NCBI GenBank assembly: GCA_003667865.1
Contig: CP033051.1
Location: 2,630,501-2,694,500 of the forward strand
Length of the DNA stretch: 64,000 bases
DNA from: Rossellomorea marisflavi
Lineage (GTDB): Bacteria > Bacillota > Bacilli > Bacillales > Bacillaceae_B
Direction of reading: 5' to 3'
A model generated the notes under the pieces. That model saw only the letters and a program-made list of their open reading frames with translations, did not search any database and was not told the DNA's origin. Positions 1 to 8,248 of this stretch are shown here, piece by piece. The stretch's first letter is position 1. Each line of letters starts with the position of its first letter. The position numbers were made by a program, and so were the translations under genes.

Positions 1-2333
1 CGCAAAACTTCCGTAGTCGAAATGAAGTATTAGAAGGTACGAATTATTTATTTAAGCAGATTATGGGTGTTCAAGTTGGAGAAATTGAATATAGTCGTGA
101 AGCGGAGCTTGTAAAAGGGGCGCCTTACCAAGAAGATAAGGAGTTCCCTATAGAAGTAACATTAATTGATCAGGAAGGCTCCGCACCTGTTGTAGAGGGT
201 AGTGAAGAAGAGCAATCAGATCAGTTTTCAAAAGAAGATCTTGAAAGCTCTGTCCTAGAAGCCCGCTATATGGCTGCAAAGGTTAAAGAATTAATTGAAG
301 AACGGACTCCAGTATATGATGCAAAAACAAAAACAGAACGACCACTAGAGTATAAGGACATTGTGATTTTGCTTCGTTCAATGCCTTGGGCTGCTACCAT
401 TATGGATGAATTCAAAAAACAAGGTATTCCGATTTATGCCAATCTTTCCACAGGGTATTTTGATGCAACAGAGGTTGCGATCATGCTATCTCTTTTAAAG
501 ATTATTGACAACCCATATCAAGATATTCCGCTTGTTTCCGTGTTGCGTTCGCCCATTGTAAACCTGGATGAGGAAGCTTTAGCATCAATACGTATTCATT
601 CAAAATCTGGAAATTTCTATGAAGCACTTCAAAATTTTTTAGAAAAGAAGCCAGGAAATGCTTTTCAAGAAGAAGTGTTTGAAAAAGCTTCACGCTTTAT
701 GAGTCTGATGCAAAATTGGAGAACAAGAGCGAGACAAGGAGCTGTTTCAGACCTAATTTGGGAATTATATCGTGATACAGGATATTACGATTTTGTAGGT
801 GGTATTACGGGAGGAAAGCAAAGGCAAGCCAATCTAAGGGCGCTTTATGACCGTGCACGTCAATACGAATCGACTTCATTTCGAGGGTTATTCCGGTTTA
901 TCCGCTTTATCGATCGAATGAGAGATCGAGGAGATGACCTAGGTGCAGCTCGTGCACTAAGTGAACAAGAAGATGTTGTTCGGCTCATGACCATCCATTC
1001 AAGTAAAGGGTTAGAGTTTCCAATAGTTTTTGTTGCTGGATTGTCCAAGAAGTTTAATCTAATGGATTTAAATCAGGCGTATCTATTAGATAAGGACTTA
1101 GGCTTTGCAACTAAATACACAGACCCAGATAAGAGAATCAGTTATCCATCGCTTCCACAGCTTGCATTCAAGCGTAAAAAGCGTCTAGAAAGTATCTCTG
1201 AGGAAATGCGTGTTTTATATGTTGCTTTAACAAGAGCGAAAGAAAAGCTTTACCTCGTTGGAACTGTAAAAGAGATTGAAAAATCTATACAAAAATGGGA
1301 GCAAACAACACAGCATACCGACTGGCTTCTTGAAAATTATGTGCGAGCAGAAGCTACATGTTATTTAGATTGGATTGGTCCATCGTTGATGAGGCACAGT
1401 CATTGTCATCCTTTACGAGGTGAAGCAATGTCCATACATTCTTCAGTACCAGAAGAAATTACGAATCATCCTTCTTGTTGGAAAATCAACCTTCTACACA
1501 AATCAGAATTCGAGCAACAGGAGGAAGAAACTGAAGCCGATCATGAGGATTGGAAAGCGAATGTTATGGAAGGAAAGCCTGTCGGAGCAGTTTCAGAAGT
1601 ACACGAGGAAGTCATAGAAAGACTGAACTGGAAGTATGAGTATCAATCTGCTACAAAGCAGCGTTCGAAGCAGTCTGTGTCAGAGTTGAAGCGTATGTTT
1701 GAGATAAGAGACGAAGCAACAAGCACCGAGCTTATCCATAGAATGCAAAAACCAATCTTCAAAAGACCTAAGTTCATGCAGTCAAAGGAACTTTCCCCTG
1801 CTGAAAAAGGTACTGCTATGCATACTGTGATGCAGCATGTGTCACTTGAGCATACTCCAACTGCAACCGATATTGAACAACTTTGTGAAGAACTAGTTCG
1901 AAAAGAAATATTATCAGAGGAACAAAAACAAGCCATTGATGTAGAGTCGATTACATCATTCTTCACTTCTCCTTTAGGGCAAAGGGTTTTACATGCATCC
2001 TTTGTGCAAAGAGAAATTCCTTTCAGTTTATCAGTACCTGCAAGTCAACTTGACCCTGAAGCAGCGGATGATGAAGAAAATACAATTCTTGTACAAGGTG
2101 TGATCGACTGTATGTTCCGAGATGCCCAAGGCCTTGTCCTACTGGACTATAAGACAGACGGAATATATGACCGATACAAAGGCGGCTTTGAAGAGGCGAA
2201 GCCAATACTTGAAAAGAGGTATCAAGTTCAGATTGAACTATACTCTAATGCCGTAGAAGAAATTTGGAAAGAACCAATCACCGAAAAACACCTATACTTC
2301 TTTGACGGATCTCACACGATTTCATTTGCTTAA
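1..2333 (+). CDS. addA: ATP-dependent helicase/nuclease subunit A, 3' part
   Basis: This is the C-terminal 776 residues of AddA, the helicase-nuclease of the AddAB complex that processes double-strand breaks for recombination, the Bacillus counterpart of RecBCD. The reading frame is already open at base 3, so the true start lies left of the window; the first ATG at 63 is internal. A superfamily I helicase C-terminal region is visible (MTIHSSKGLEFPIVFVAGL around 989-1045, then EEMRVLYVALTRAKEKLYLVG). Near the end the RecB-type nuclease motif LLDYKTD is intact (about 2140-2160), so both activities look functional. B. subtilis AddA is about 1230 residues, so roughly the first third is missing. 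addB is expected just upstream. sbcD and sbcC, which follow addA in B. subtilis, are absent here and an insertion sequence takes their place. Confidence 0.96.
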   Translation, partial: QNFRSRNEVLEGTNYLFKQIMGVQVGEIEYSREAELVKGAPYQEDKEFPIEVTLIDQEGSAPVVEGSEEEQSDQFSKEDLESSVLEARYMAAKVKELIEERTPVYDAKTKTERPLEYKDIVILLRSMPWAATIMDEFKKQGIPIYANLSTGYFDATEVAIMLSLLKIIDNPYQDIPLVSVLRSPIVNLDEEALASIRIHSKSGNFYEALQNFLEKKPGNAFQEEVFEKASRFMSLMQNWRTRARQGAVSDLIWELYRDTGYYDFVGGITGGKQRQANLRALYDRARQYESTSFRGLFRFIRFIDRMRDRGDDLGAARALSEQEDVVRLMTIHSSKGLEFPIVFVAGLSKKFNLMDLNQAYLLDKDLGFATKYTDPDKRISYPSLPQLAFKRKKRLESISEEMRVLYVALTRAKEKLYLVGTVKEIEKSIQKWEQTTQHTDWLLENYVRAEATCYLDWIGPSLMRHSHCHPLRGEAMSIHSSVPEEITNHPSCWKINLLHKSEFEQQEEETEADHEDWKANVMEGKPVGAVSEVHEEVIERLNWKYEYQSATKQRSKQSVSELKRMFEIRDEATSTELIHRMQKPIFKRPKFMQSKELSPAEKGTAMHTVMQHVSLEHTPTATDIEQLCEELVRKEILSEEQKQAIDVESITSFFTSPLGQRVLHASFVQREIPFSLSVPASQLDPEAADDEENTILVQGVIDCMFRDAQGLVLLDYKTDGIYDRYKGGFEEAKPILEKRYQVQIELYSNAVEEIWKEPITEKHLYFFDGSHTISFA

Positions 2334-2354
2334 TAACAATTACTACACTATATC

Positions 2355-2391
2355 CCACTAGATTGACTTAAGTTAATCTGGTGGTTTTTTT
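2355..2391 (+). terminator. Rho-independent terminator of addA
   Basis: A 14-15 bp stem (CCACTAGATTGACTT pairing with AAGTTAATCTGGTGG, with wobbles) is followed by seven T. It lies 22 bases after the addA stop. It is intact, so the insertion sequence to its right must begin after about 2391. Confidence 0.85.
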
Positions 2392-2420
2392 AAAAGATAA
2401 GAAAGTATAAAATTTTGGAC

Positions 2421-2445
2421 TACCACAGACCTTGATGCTGTGGTA
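2421..2445 (+). other. Hairpin just upstream of the transposase
   Basis: An 8-bp perfect stem, TACCACAG/CTGTGGTA, with a 9-base loop is followed by five T, 11 bases before the chosen transposase start. It could be a terminator-like hairpin that shields the transposase from readthrough, or the structured terminus (terIS-like) of an IS91-type element, since these lack long terminal inverted repeats and carry subterminal palindromes. The element's true left end cannot be fixed from one copy. Confidence 0.5.
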
Positions 2446-2455
2446 TTTTTCATGT

Positions 2456-3751
2456 ATGGAGACAAATATTCTTAGACGTATTTTCTTTGATGAAAATCAA
2501 CATTGGGAACAATTTAAAATTAAAAATGGGAAAAAAATCCGTTCTATTGTTATTAAAGAAGTAGAGAAATTTCGTGACTGTGGAAATCCGAAAAATGGGT
2601 TCAAGTTATTTGTTTGTGAAGGTTGTCATGATGTCCGACATGTTCCTTATAGATGTAAGGGGCGTTTTTGTACAACATGTTCTGTTGGAGAAAGCGAGGA
2701 ATGGAGTAGATTACTGACGGAAGATGTATTACAGGTCAATCACCGACATGTGATTTTTACAATTGATGAAGGGTTGCGAGATATTTTCCTACTTCACAGA
2801 CATCTTCTGAAAGATCTAATGGATGCGGCATCCAAATTATTAATAGACTTCTTTCAGAAGAAGGCGAAAGTAACTCCTGGGATTATTTCAGGACTACACA
2901 CTTTTGGTTCGAGAGTCAATTTTAATCCTCATGTTCATATGTTAGTGACGATGGGGGGATTAACTGAAAAAGGGGAATGGAAGCAGTATGATTTTTTGCC
3001 ATTTGCGATGCTTCGAAAGCAATGGCAGACAGTTGTATTAAAATTAATTAGAAACGGAGTTTCTCAGAAAGAGAAAAAAAGAATTCAACCAAGACTCCAA
3101 AAGGCGTTCACCAATAATGGGGAAGGCTTCTATGTGTATGCTCCGAAACAGAGAGGCAAAATTAAAGAACAACTTCGTTATATTGGACGTTATATTCGTC
3201 GACCCGCAATTGGAATTAATCGGATTGAGGCATATGATGGTCAAAATGTTACGTTTAAATACAAGGACAAAACAGATGGAAAAGATAAAACAGAAACCGT
3301 AAGTGTGGAAGAATTTATTTCACGTTTAATTCGTCATATTCCAGATGAGCAATTTAAAACCATTCGCCATTATGGAATGTATTCTAGAAGGTCAAAGAAA
3401 CTGTGTAAAAAGCTGTTAAGCAATTGGCAACAAACAGCGAGACGTTGGGTAGTTAAGGTGAAGAAGACCTTACGTCGTCAGACGTGGCGTGAAAGAATAA
3501 TAGCCAGTGGTAAAAAGGACCCTCTGGTTTGTCCGAAGTGTGAGTGCTACTATGAATACAAGGGAGAAGTCTGCCTAGAAGATGGTAGATTAGAGATAAA
3601 GGTAGCTTTATGCCCAACGACTAGAGCCTATTTAGAAAGGGTGATTAACAATCTCACCAGTATCAAAAACCCGCAAAAAGGGAAAAAAGAAAAAGAATCC
3701 AAACCAAACCAAAAAACAGAGCGTCAGCTTTGTTTGTTTAGAGTGTCATGA
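2456..3751 (+). mobile_element. IS91-like HUH/Y2 transposase
   Basis: A rolling-circle-type transposase of 431 residues. The N-terminal third holds a zinc-binding region (CEGCHDV, then CKGRFCTTC). The HUH motif is in NPHVHM (about 2924-2940) and the two catalytic tyrosines are in YIGRYIRRP (codons at 3179 and 3191), the Y2 arrangement of the IS91 family. A basic tail follows a CPKCECYY-type cysteine pair. I chose the ATG at 2456; an ATG at 2432 is also in frame but falls inside the upstream hairpin. No good ribosome-binding site is seen for either. The coding frame is full length without stops, so the element may be active. It abuts a 5'-truncated gene on its right. The family assignment rests on motifs only. 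Confidence 0.88.
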
Positions 3752-3917
3752 AAAGGAAGAAATACCTATCAATGTAGTAAGAGATTTTGACTTAATGGAT
3801 GGTGGAGATCCTACAACACCTCCTATGTTTGCATGTGAGAAATGTGGGGGCGAAATGTACCCTGAATACTATAAAGGAGTACATGGAATAGAGTACAAAC
3901 TATCGGATATTCTCTAG
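3726..3917 (+). pseudogene. 5'-truncated small zinc-ribbon-like gene
   Basis: An open stretch in a different frame from the transposase encodes about 63 residues with two CxxC pairs (CLECHEKEE and CEKCGGEMYPEYY), like a small zinc ribbon. Reading upstream, the frame stays open to 3645 but contains no ATG, GTG or TTG, and the part before about 3726 is clearly transposase coding sequence read out of frame. The downstream end is normal: a stop at 3915-3917, then a strong terminator. The simplest reading is that insertion of the IS91-like element removed the start and promoter of a small chromosomal gene. I do not recognise the family. It could still be expressed from the transposase message if a non-standard start were used. 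Confidence 0.65.
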
Positions 3918-3925
3918 ACAAAAAA

Positions 3926-3953
3926 GGACCGGGCGGTTTTTGCCCGGTTTTTC
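3926..3953 (+). terminator. Rho-independent terminator
   Basis: A 7-bp GC-rich stem (ACCGGGC/GCCCGGT) is followed by five T, 10 bases after the zinc-ribbon fragment. It probably belonged to that gene before the insertion. Confidence 0.85.
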
Positions 3954-4043
3954 TTATTTATTGATTAGTGGAAAGCTAAACTTTTTCTCTTATGACTAGT
4001 AAGAAGGTATTAGAAATATATCACCTCCTATTACATAGTGGAT

Positions 4044-4163
4044 TGTAGCGGAAGGTGTTTGACTCCTGCGGGAAGTAGCGGGCAAAGTGAGACCCCGCAA
4101 GCGCAGCGAGGAGGCTCACTCCCGCCCCGCGGAAAGCAAACACCTGTAGCGGAAAGAAACGGT
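4044..4163 (+). repeat. Dispersed palindromic repeat, copy A (long form)
   Basis: An imperfect palindrome about 120 bp long. Outer arms GGTGTTTG and CAAACACC can pair. An inner pair (CGGGCAAAGTGAG with CTCACTCCCG) forms a second stem around a GC-rich centre, CCCGCAAGCGCAGCGAGG. Outside the arms, TAGCGGAAG and TAGCGGAAAG form a direct repeat. Copies B-E lie at 8066, 19735, 29957 and 37131 in the same orientation, all between genes. No coding frame of note lies inside. The 340-base gap between 3917 and 4258 holds only the terminator, this repeat and the yisB leader. Confidence 0.85.
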
Positions 4164-4257
4164 CCCCTTAATCGGCTACATAATTTCAAAAGCATACCAA
4201 ACTCTTAGTAAACCTCCTAAAAACAACATATAATAAACAAGCAAAGAGGTGAGAAGG

Positions 4258-4563
4258 ATGCCCAAAAAAGAACGAGGTAACTGTGAGCTTTGTCAAAGAG
4301 AAGATGTAGAAGTAACCATCCACCATTTAACTCCAAAAGAAATGGGAGGAACATTCCTACCAACAGCGAAGCTTTGTATTCCATGCCATAAACAAATTCA
4401 TTCACTATATACAAACGCAGAACTAGCAGCAAGATTAAATACAATATCAGACCTTAAACAAGATGAAAAAATACATAAATTTATTAAATGGATTCGCAAA
4501 CAACCGTCTAGTAAGCTAATAAAGACAAAAAAATCCAATGAACGACGTAGTAAAGGTAGATAG
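4258..4563 (+). CDS. yisB: HNH endonuclease-like protein YisB
   Basis: A protein of 101 residues with an HNH-type zinc fold: CELCQRE near the N-terminus, IHHLTPKEMGG in the middle and LCIPCHKQIHSLY after it, giving two Cys pairs and the His residues expected of an HNH nuclease. It matches B. subtilis YisB in size and place, just before the convergent gerP operon. The start is the ATG at 4258, 11 bases after an AAAGAGGTGAGAAGG Shine-Dalgarno region; a GTG at 4249 lies inside that signal. The C-terminal 25 residues are very Lys/Arg/Ser-rich. The plus strand here is unusually rich in A and C (41 of 60 bases in 4381-4440), a bias shared with other genes beside the dispersed repeat. Cellular role unknown. 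Confidence 0.85.
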   Translation: MPKKERGNCELCQREDVEVTIHHLTPKEMGGTFLPTAKLCIPCHKQIHSLYTNAELAARLNTISDLKQDEKIHKFIKWIRKQPSSKLIKTKKSNERRSKGR

Positions 4564-4626
4564 AACCAAAGCTCCATTTCGACATACTATGACTTGCCAA
4601 AGACTTCAAACGAAAACCTCATGAAC

Positions 4627-4654
4627 AAAAAAGTCAGCCACTCTAGGCCGACTT
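4627..4654 (-). terminator. Terminator of the gerP operon
   Basis: Read on the minus strand, AGTCGGCC pairs with GGCTGACT (one wobble) and is followed by six T. It lies 13 bases beyond the gerPF stop. Confidence 0.75.
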
Positions 4655-4666
4655 ATCCATTAAAAT

Positions 4667-4885
4667 CTAATTATTCCCAGTAATTGGCTGATCTACAACA
4701 TTACAATCAAACGTTGTATTGGCGCTAAAAACATTATAGGTGATTTGGAAAGGTCCAGTATTGAAACCGCCGGATCCAGCAGTTGTCTTTGAACCAGATT
4801 TTGGGGAAATGATTGCGGTGTCTCCAAATTGAACAGTTCCGCCACCGACATTTAATATGCTAACAGGACCTGTAATAGAGGGCAT
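4667..4885 (-). CDS. gerPF: Spore germination protein GerPF
   Basis: A 72-residue member of the GerPA/GerPF family, last gene of the six-gene gerP operon. GerP proteins are made in the mother cell and are needed for small germinants to pass the coat to receptors at the inner membrane. The sequence has the family pattern of an N-terminal PSITGPVSI strand, a glycine-rich VGGGTVQFGDT region and a Ser/Lys/Gly-rich middle (SPKSGSKTTAGSGG). The start is set at the ATG at 4885 (MPSITG), which fits the family N-terminus and length (about 76 in B. subtilis) and follows AAAAGGATG; an upstream ATG at 4906 would add seven atypical residues. Confidence 0.92.
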   Translation of the reverse strand: MPSITGPVSILNVGGGTVQFGDTAIISPKSGSKTTAGSGGFNTGPFQITYNVFSANTTFDCNVVDQPITGNN

Positions 4886-4952
4886 GGTAAACATCCTTTT
4901 TATCAAGATATTATCTCATATAATAGCCTATGATAAATGAAGGGAAAGGTTC

Positions 4953-5336
4953 TCATGAATCGGCAACCTCATGATTCTCAAGCTGTCTAATGTTTTTAAC
5001 TCTTGCCTCCATATAAACATTTTTTGTATTCCCGATATGAACTACAGATGAGGCAGAAGCCCCCTTAATGTCAACATTGTTCACTTTAATAAATGGGCTT
5101 ATGTTTATTCTATCTAAAGAAATATTTGGATTTATAGGAGGTAGTGGGATTGGATTAACAAACACTGGGTCAGTAAAGTGCCCTTCACTTGCATAAAATA
5201 ATTCAGTTTCTCGTTGAACAGCAAAAACTCTCGAGTATCCAGTAATGGCATTAGAATCCCCGATTTCAAAAACCGAACTAAAGGCAATTGTCGTCATCCG
5301 AATATTATTTACCATTGAATAACGAGGGATTGGCAT
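4953..5336 (-). CDS. gerPE: Spore germination protein GerPE
   Basis: A protein of 127 residues in the fifth position of the gerP operon. It begins MPIPRYSMVNNIRMTTIAFSS and contains two short repeats typical of the family, SSVFEIGDS near residue 20 and SSVVHIGNT near residue 100, which resemble the SSVFxIG motif found in GerPB and GerPD. The gene starts three bases after the gerPD stop, so the two are probably translationally coupled. A gap of 67 bases separates it from gerPF. As part of the coat permeability set it has no known enzymatic activity. Confidence 0.92.
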   Translation of the reverse strand: MPIPRYSMVNNIRMTTIAFSSVFEIGDSNAITGYSRVFAVQRETELFYASEGHFTDPVFVNPIPLPPINPNISLDRINISPFIKVNNVDIKGASASSVVHIGNTKNVYMEARVKNIRQLENHEVADS

Positions 5337-5339
5337 TCG

Positions 5340-5519
5340 TTATCCTTTCGGTGTAAGCGGGACAAATGGTCCGATAATTAATGATTCTGGTGGTGTATCA
5401 AAGGCTGATGCTAGCTGAATGACCTCTGCATCACCGATAAGAAATAGAGAAGAGCTTGCAACCCCTCCAACCTCAATAGAATCCACTATCACTTCACGAT
5501 TGATCACTTGGATGTTCAT
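5340..5519 (-). CDS. gerPD: Spore germination protein GerPD
   Basis: A 59-residue protein with the conserved GerPD core: VINREVIVDSI, SSSLFLIGD, and the C-terminal DTPPESLIIGPFVPL, nearly identical in pattern to the B. subtilis protein (about 58 residues). The start is the ATG at 5519 (MNIQ), nine bases from AAAGGAG; the ATG two codons upstream (5525) is only three bases from that signal. The first 26 bases overlap the 3' end of gerPC, in keeping with a tightly packed sporulation operon. Confidence 0.92.
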   Translation of the reverse strand: MNIQVINREVIVDSIEVGGVASSSLFLIGDAEVIQLASAFDTPPESLIIGPFVPLTPKG

Positions 5520-6123
5520 GTGCATTCGCTCCTTTCATTTCTTCTGGTGACTTAGACATAAAGGTGAAAATAGCGCCTTCAATGTCTTTTCTTAATGTTG
5601 AAATCACTTTTTCCTTCCACTTTTGAAGAGACTTTTCATCTTCTCCATTTTGAATAGGGATTGTTGTCATATAAAACTCCACACGCTCAGGGAGCTGTCT
5701 CTTGATATCTTCTTGGATTGCTTTGTAGTAGGAAGAATCAAGTGTTCTTTGAAGCTGGATTTCATGATCTCCTATGACAGTAGGTACTTCATGATCAATG
5801 TAATGACGTAATGATTGAATGATTTCTTCACGATATGGAATGAAGCTTTTTGGTAAGGTCTTTCCGCTCTGAGGTATGGCTAGATCCTCTATGCCGTTTA
5901 AATCACTAGGGTTTAGACCAATATTTAATGTACCCTCTAGTGTTTCAACCTTTAGCTGATCAAATTTATATTCAATTCGTTCTACATTTACTGAGGGCTT
6001 ATTTTTTAGTTCGTTTAGTTCTTGGTGTAATAAATTAATTTTTTTTTCGAGAGCTACGACCTTTTTGTTCAAAGATGAGATATATTGATATAATTGCTGG
6101 GTCGTGGCATAAAAATGCTGCAT
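5494..6123 (-). CDS. gerPC: Spore germination protein GerPC
   Basis: A protein of 209 residues, the largest of the GerP set. After MQHFYATTQQLYQYISSLN it has a predicted coiled coil at about residues 15-45 (heptads KKVVALEKKINLLHQELNEL), then a mixed alpha/beta region ending in an Asp/Glu/Lys-rich tail. The start is the ATG at 6123, preceded by AAAGAGGTGAATCTG; upstream in-frame ATGs run into gerPB and would add a non-homologous leader. It begins 34 bases after the gerPB stop and overlaps gerPD by 26 bases. Confidence 0.92.
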   Translation of the reverse strand: MQHFYATTQQLYQYISSLNKKVVALEKKINLLHQELNELKNKPSVNVERIEYKFDQLKVETLEGTLNIGLNPSDLNGIEDLAIPQSGKTLPKSFIPYREEIIQSLRHYIDHEVPTVIGDHEIQLQRTLDSSYYKAIQEDIKRQLPERVEFYMTTIPIQNGEDEKSLQKWKEKVISTLRKDIEGAIFTFMSKSPEEMKGANAHEHPSDQS

Positions 6124-6157
6124 CAGATTCACCTCTTTTGGTCGATAAAATTGAAAG

Positions 6158-6397
6158 TTATGAAGTAGGACTGATAGGAACCAACTGTTCGGTTGCACCA
6201 AAACCTGGTTGTGGACCACCAATTGTTCCACCGTTCTTTATTGCTTCTGGTGCTTGTTCAACGAACCCACCTGTGTTATAGAGATAGGAATTCGGGTTTA
6301 TCTGTCCAGCTGTTCCAATCTGAAATACAGATGAATTTGACATACCGCCAATCTTTATCATGCCAATTTGAATAGATTGCTGTACATATAATTTCAT
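6158..6397 (-). CDS. gerPB: Spore germination protein GerPB
   Basis: A 79-residue protein, second in the operon, beginning MKLYVQQSIQIGMIKIGGMS followed by the family signature SNSSVFQIGTAGQI. The C-terminal third is rich in Gly and Pro (GGTIGGPQPGFG), as in other GerPB proteins. It starts 10 bases after the gerPA stop. It is expected to act with the other GerP proteins in coat permeability. Confidence 0.92.
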   Translation of the reverse strand: MKLYVQQSIQIGMIKIGGMSNSSVFQIGTAGQINPNSYLYNTGGFVEQAPEAIKNGGTIGGPQPGFGATEQLVPISPTS

Positions 6398-6407
6398 AGC
6401 ATCACAC

Positions 6408-6629
6408 TCATAAGTTGAAGTTTATTCCTTGATCCATCAAGTCATCGTCAATGGTATTCGTATAGGAATTCTCATTGTATACGGAGATTCCATCTCCTGT
6501 AATAAAGGATCCGGCACCTGCGAACGTTTTCGCTGTTGAAATAGGTTGCATATAAAAGACGTCACCGATGTTAAATACACCGCTTGACCCGACACTTATC
6601 ACCTGAACTGCACCTACAATTGCTGGCAT
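6408..6629 (-). CDS. gerPA: Spore germination protein GerPA
   Basis: First gene of the gerP operon, 73 residues. It has the GerPA/GerPF pattern: MPAIVGAVQVISVGSSGVF, then NIGDVFYMQPIS and an acidic C-terminus. The ATG at 6629 follows AAAGGTG. A sigma-K-like promoter lies 37 bases upstream. All six genes are intact and in the standard A-F order, so the operon looks functional. Confidence 0.93.
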   Translation of the reverse strand: MPAIVGAVQVISVGSSGVFNIGDVFYMQPISTAKTFAGAGSFITGDGISVYNENSYTNTIDDDLMDQGINFNL

Positions 6630-6665
6630 TATGCCTACACACCTTTGGACTTAGATTTGATGGTT

Positions 6666-6692
6666 TATTCTATGTATATTATGAAAATCTGT
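6666..6692 (-). promoter_or_regulatory. Sigma-K-like promoter of gerP
   Basis: On the minus strand the sequence AC, 16 bases, then CATAGAATA fits the sigma-K consensus (AC, 16-17 bases, CATAnnnTA). The -10 box is at 6666-6674 and the AC at 6691-6692. A second CATAnnnTA (CATAATATA) overlaps just upstream. Mother-cell expression of gerP by sigma-K is established in B. subtilis. Confidence 0.65.
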
Positions 6693-6757
6693 GATTATCG
6701 CCTATTTTACAAATTAATTGTAAAATAAAGCTATCGAGATATTTTAGGAGGAGTACT

Positions 6758-7945
6758 ATGTCATTTCTTGGACCGGTTTCTTCAACGGACCGTATTCAAT
6801 CATTAGATGTAATGAGAGGATTCTCATTACTCGGAATTTTTATTATTAATATGATTGCTTTTCATTCGCCGTTTCTATATATGGATGGCTTTACGTGGTG
6901 GGAAATCCCTTCAGATCGAGCGTTGTATCCTTGGATTGATATTTTTGTGCAAGCTAGTGTCTATCCATTGTTTGCCATGATGTTCGGTTATGGATTAGCA
7001 ATCCAACAAAAAAGAGCGTTAGAACGAGGTGCACCATTTTATTCTGTAGCCTTTAGAAGACTACTTGTTTTACTAGTAATTGGATGTATCCATGCCTTTC
7101 TTATATGGTCAGGAGATATTCTAATAAACTATGCGATTTTTGGGCTTTTTCTACTTTTATTTATGAGATTTTCAGGTAGAATTCTACTATTAATAGGAAT
7201 TCTTCTCTTTATCATACCTACCGGCTTTTTGTCTGTTTTACTTACCCTGACATCACTAGTAGATCCAGGAGGAGTTGATATTTATACAAATATTAATGGA
7301 GTGAGAGATTCTATTGCCGCATATAGTGGTGGGACATTCTCAGATATCTTTACACAGCGTCTTGAGGATTGGTATGCCGTAAATGGACCAGGGAATCTAC
7401 CATTTTTATTTATATCCATTTTTTCAATGATATGCATTGGAGCTGGAGCTGGAAAACTTCAATTTCTAGAGAAGGTGAAGCATAAAAGGGTGAAGTGGGG
7501 AATTATTGTTTTAACTGTATTCCTTGTCGGCTTATTACTTAAGAGTTTGCCAGTATTACTGGAAGCTAATATAGCAACATCCTACATCCAAGACAGCTTA
7601 GGTGGTCCATTCCTTGCTGCTTCTTATGCAATCATTGTAGCGTTAGTAATGGAGTACTCATGGATTAGAAAAATAACAAAGCCTCTGGCAGCAGCAGGAA
7701 AAATGTCACTCACAATTTATTTAACACAATCAATAATCGGAACACTCATTTTTTATTCATACGGATTAGGACTCTATGGTAGAATCTCACTAACCACAGG
7801 AACTCTACTAGCAGTCGGAATCTTCCTAATCCAAATCATCCTAGCAGAAATCTGGTTCATGAAATTCAAACACGGCCCAGTAGAAAAAGTATGGAGACTA
7901 TTAACATACGGAAGAAAAGCGGTAAAAGGCAAAGTTGTTTCTTAA
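6758..7945 (+). CDS. DUF418 family polytopic membrane protein
   Basis: A protein of 395 residues opening with RIQSLDVMRGFSLLGIFIIN, the hallmark of the YeiB/DUF418 family, whose members have an acyltransferase-3-like membrane fold; substrates are unknown. About ten hydrophobic segments are visible, for example residues 20-37, 67-85, 103-125, 130-165, 215-235 and 245-265, ending with a basic tail. The ATG follows TTTTAGGAGGAG. It is divergent from gerP. Base use changes along the gene: A+C on the plus strand is 29 of 60 at 6961-7020 but 38 of 60 at 7861-7920, next to repeat copy B. Possibly a transporter or cell-surface modifier; no neighbour suggests a substrate. Confidence 0.85.
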   Translation: MSFLGPVSSTDRIQSLDVMRGFSLLGIFIINMIAFHSPFLYMDGFTWWEIPSDRALYPWIDIFVQASVYPLFAMMFGYGLAIQQKRALERGAPFYSVAFRRLLVLLVIGCIHAFLIWSGDILINYAIFGLFLLLFMRFSGRILLLIGILLFIIPTGFLSVLLTLTSLVDPGGVDIYTNINGVRDSIAAYSGGTFSDIFTQRLEDWYAVNGPGNLPFLFISIFSMICIGAGAGKLQFLEKVKHKRVKWGIIVLTVFLVGLLLKSLPVLLEANIATSYIQDSLGGPFLAASYAIIVALVMEYSWIRKITKPLAAAGKMSLTIYLTQSIIGTLIFYSYGLGLYGRISLTTGTLLAVGIFLIQIILAEIWFMKFKHGPVEKVWRLLTYGRKAVKGKVVS

Positions 7946-8065
7946 AACACTAAGTTTGAATAAGTCCAAATAGAATCAGATCCTTAAATTTAGTAGGTAC
8001 TCAAACTTGGATGTTATGTACAGCTTTATGTAGGTGAGAGTTATGTTTTTAGCAAGTAGTTACTT

Positions 8066-8208
8066 GTAGAGGAAGGGTGCTTGACTCCTACGGGAACTGC
8101 GGGAAAGTTGAGACCTGGGTTCCGTACCCACTGGAACGGAACCTTCCCTAGGAGGGCTCAACTCCCGCCCCGTGTAAAGCAAGCACCCTGGAGCGAAAAG
8201 TAACGGAC
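8066..8208 (+). repeat. Dispersed palindromic repeat, copy B (long form with extra hairpin)
   Basis: About 143 bp. Outer arms GGGTGCTTG and CAAGCACCC are perfect. The second stem (GGGAAAGTTGAG with CTCAACTCCC) is kept with changes on both sides relative to copy A. The centre differs from copy A and holds its own hairpin, GGTTCCGT with ACGGAACC. The orientation is the same as the other copies. It fills the gap of about 300 bases between 7945 and 8249. Confidence 0.85.
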
Positions 8209-8248
8209 ACAGTTGAAATCTATGACTATTATAAATGGGGGATAAATA

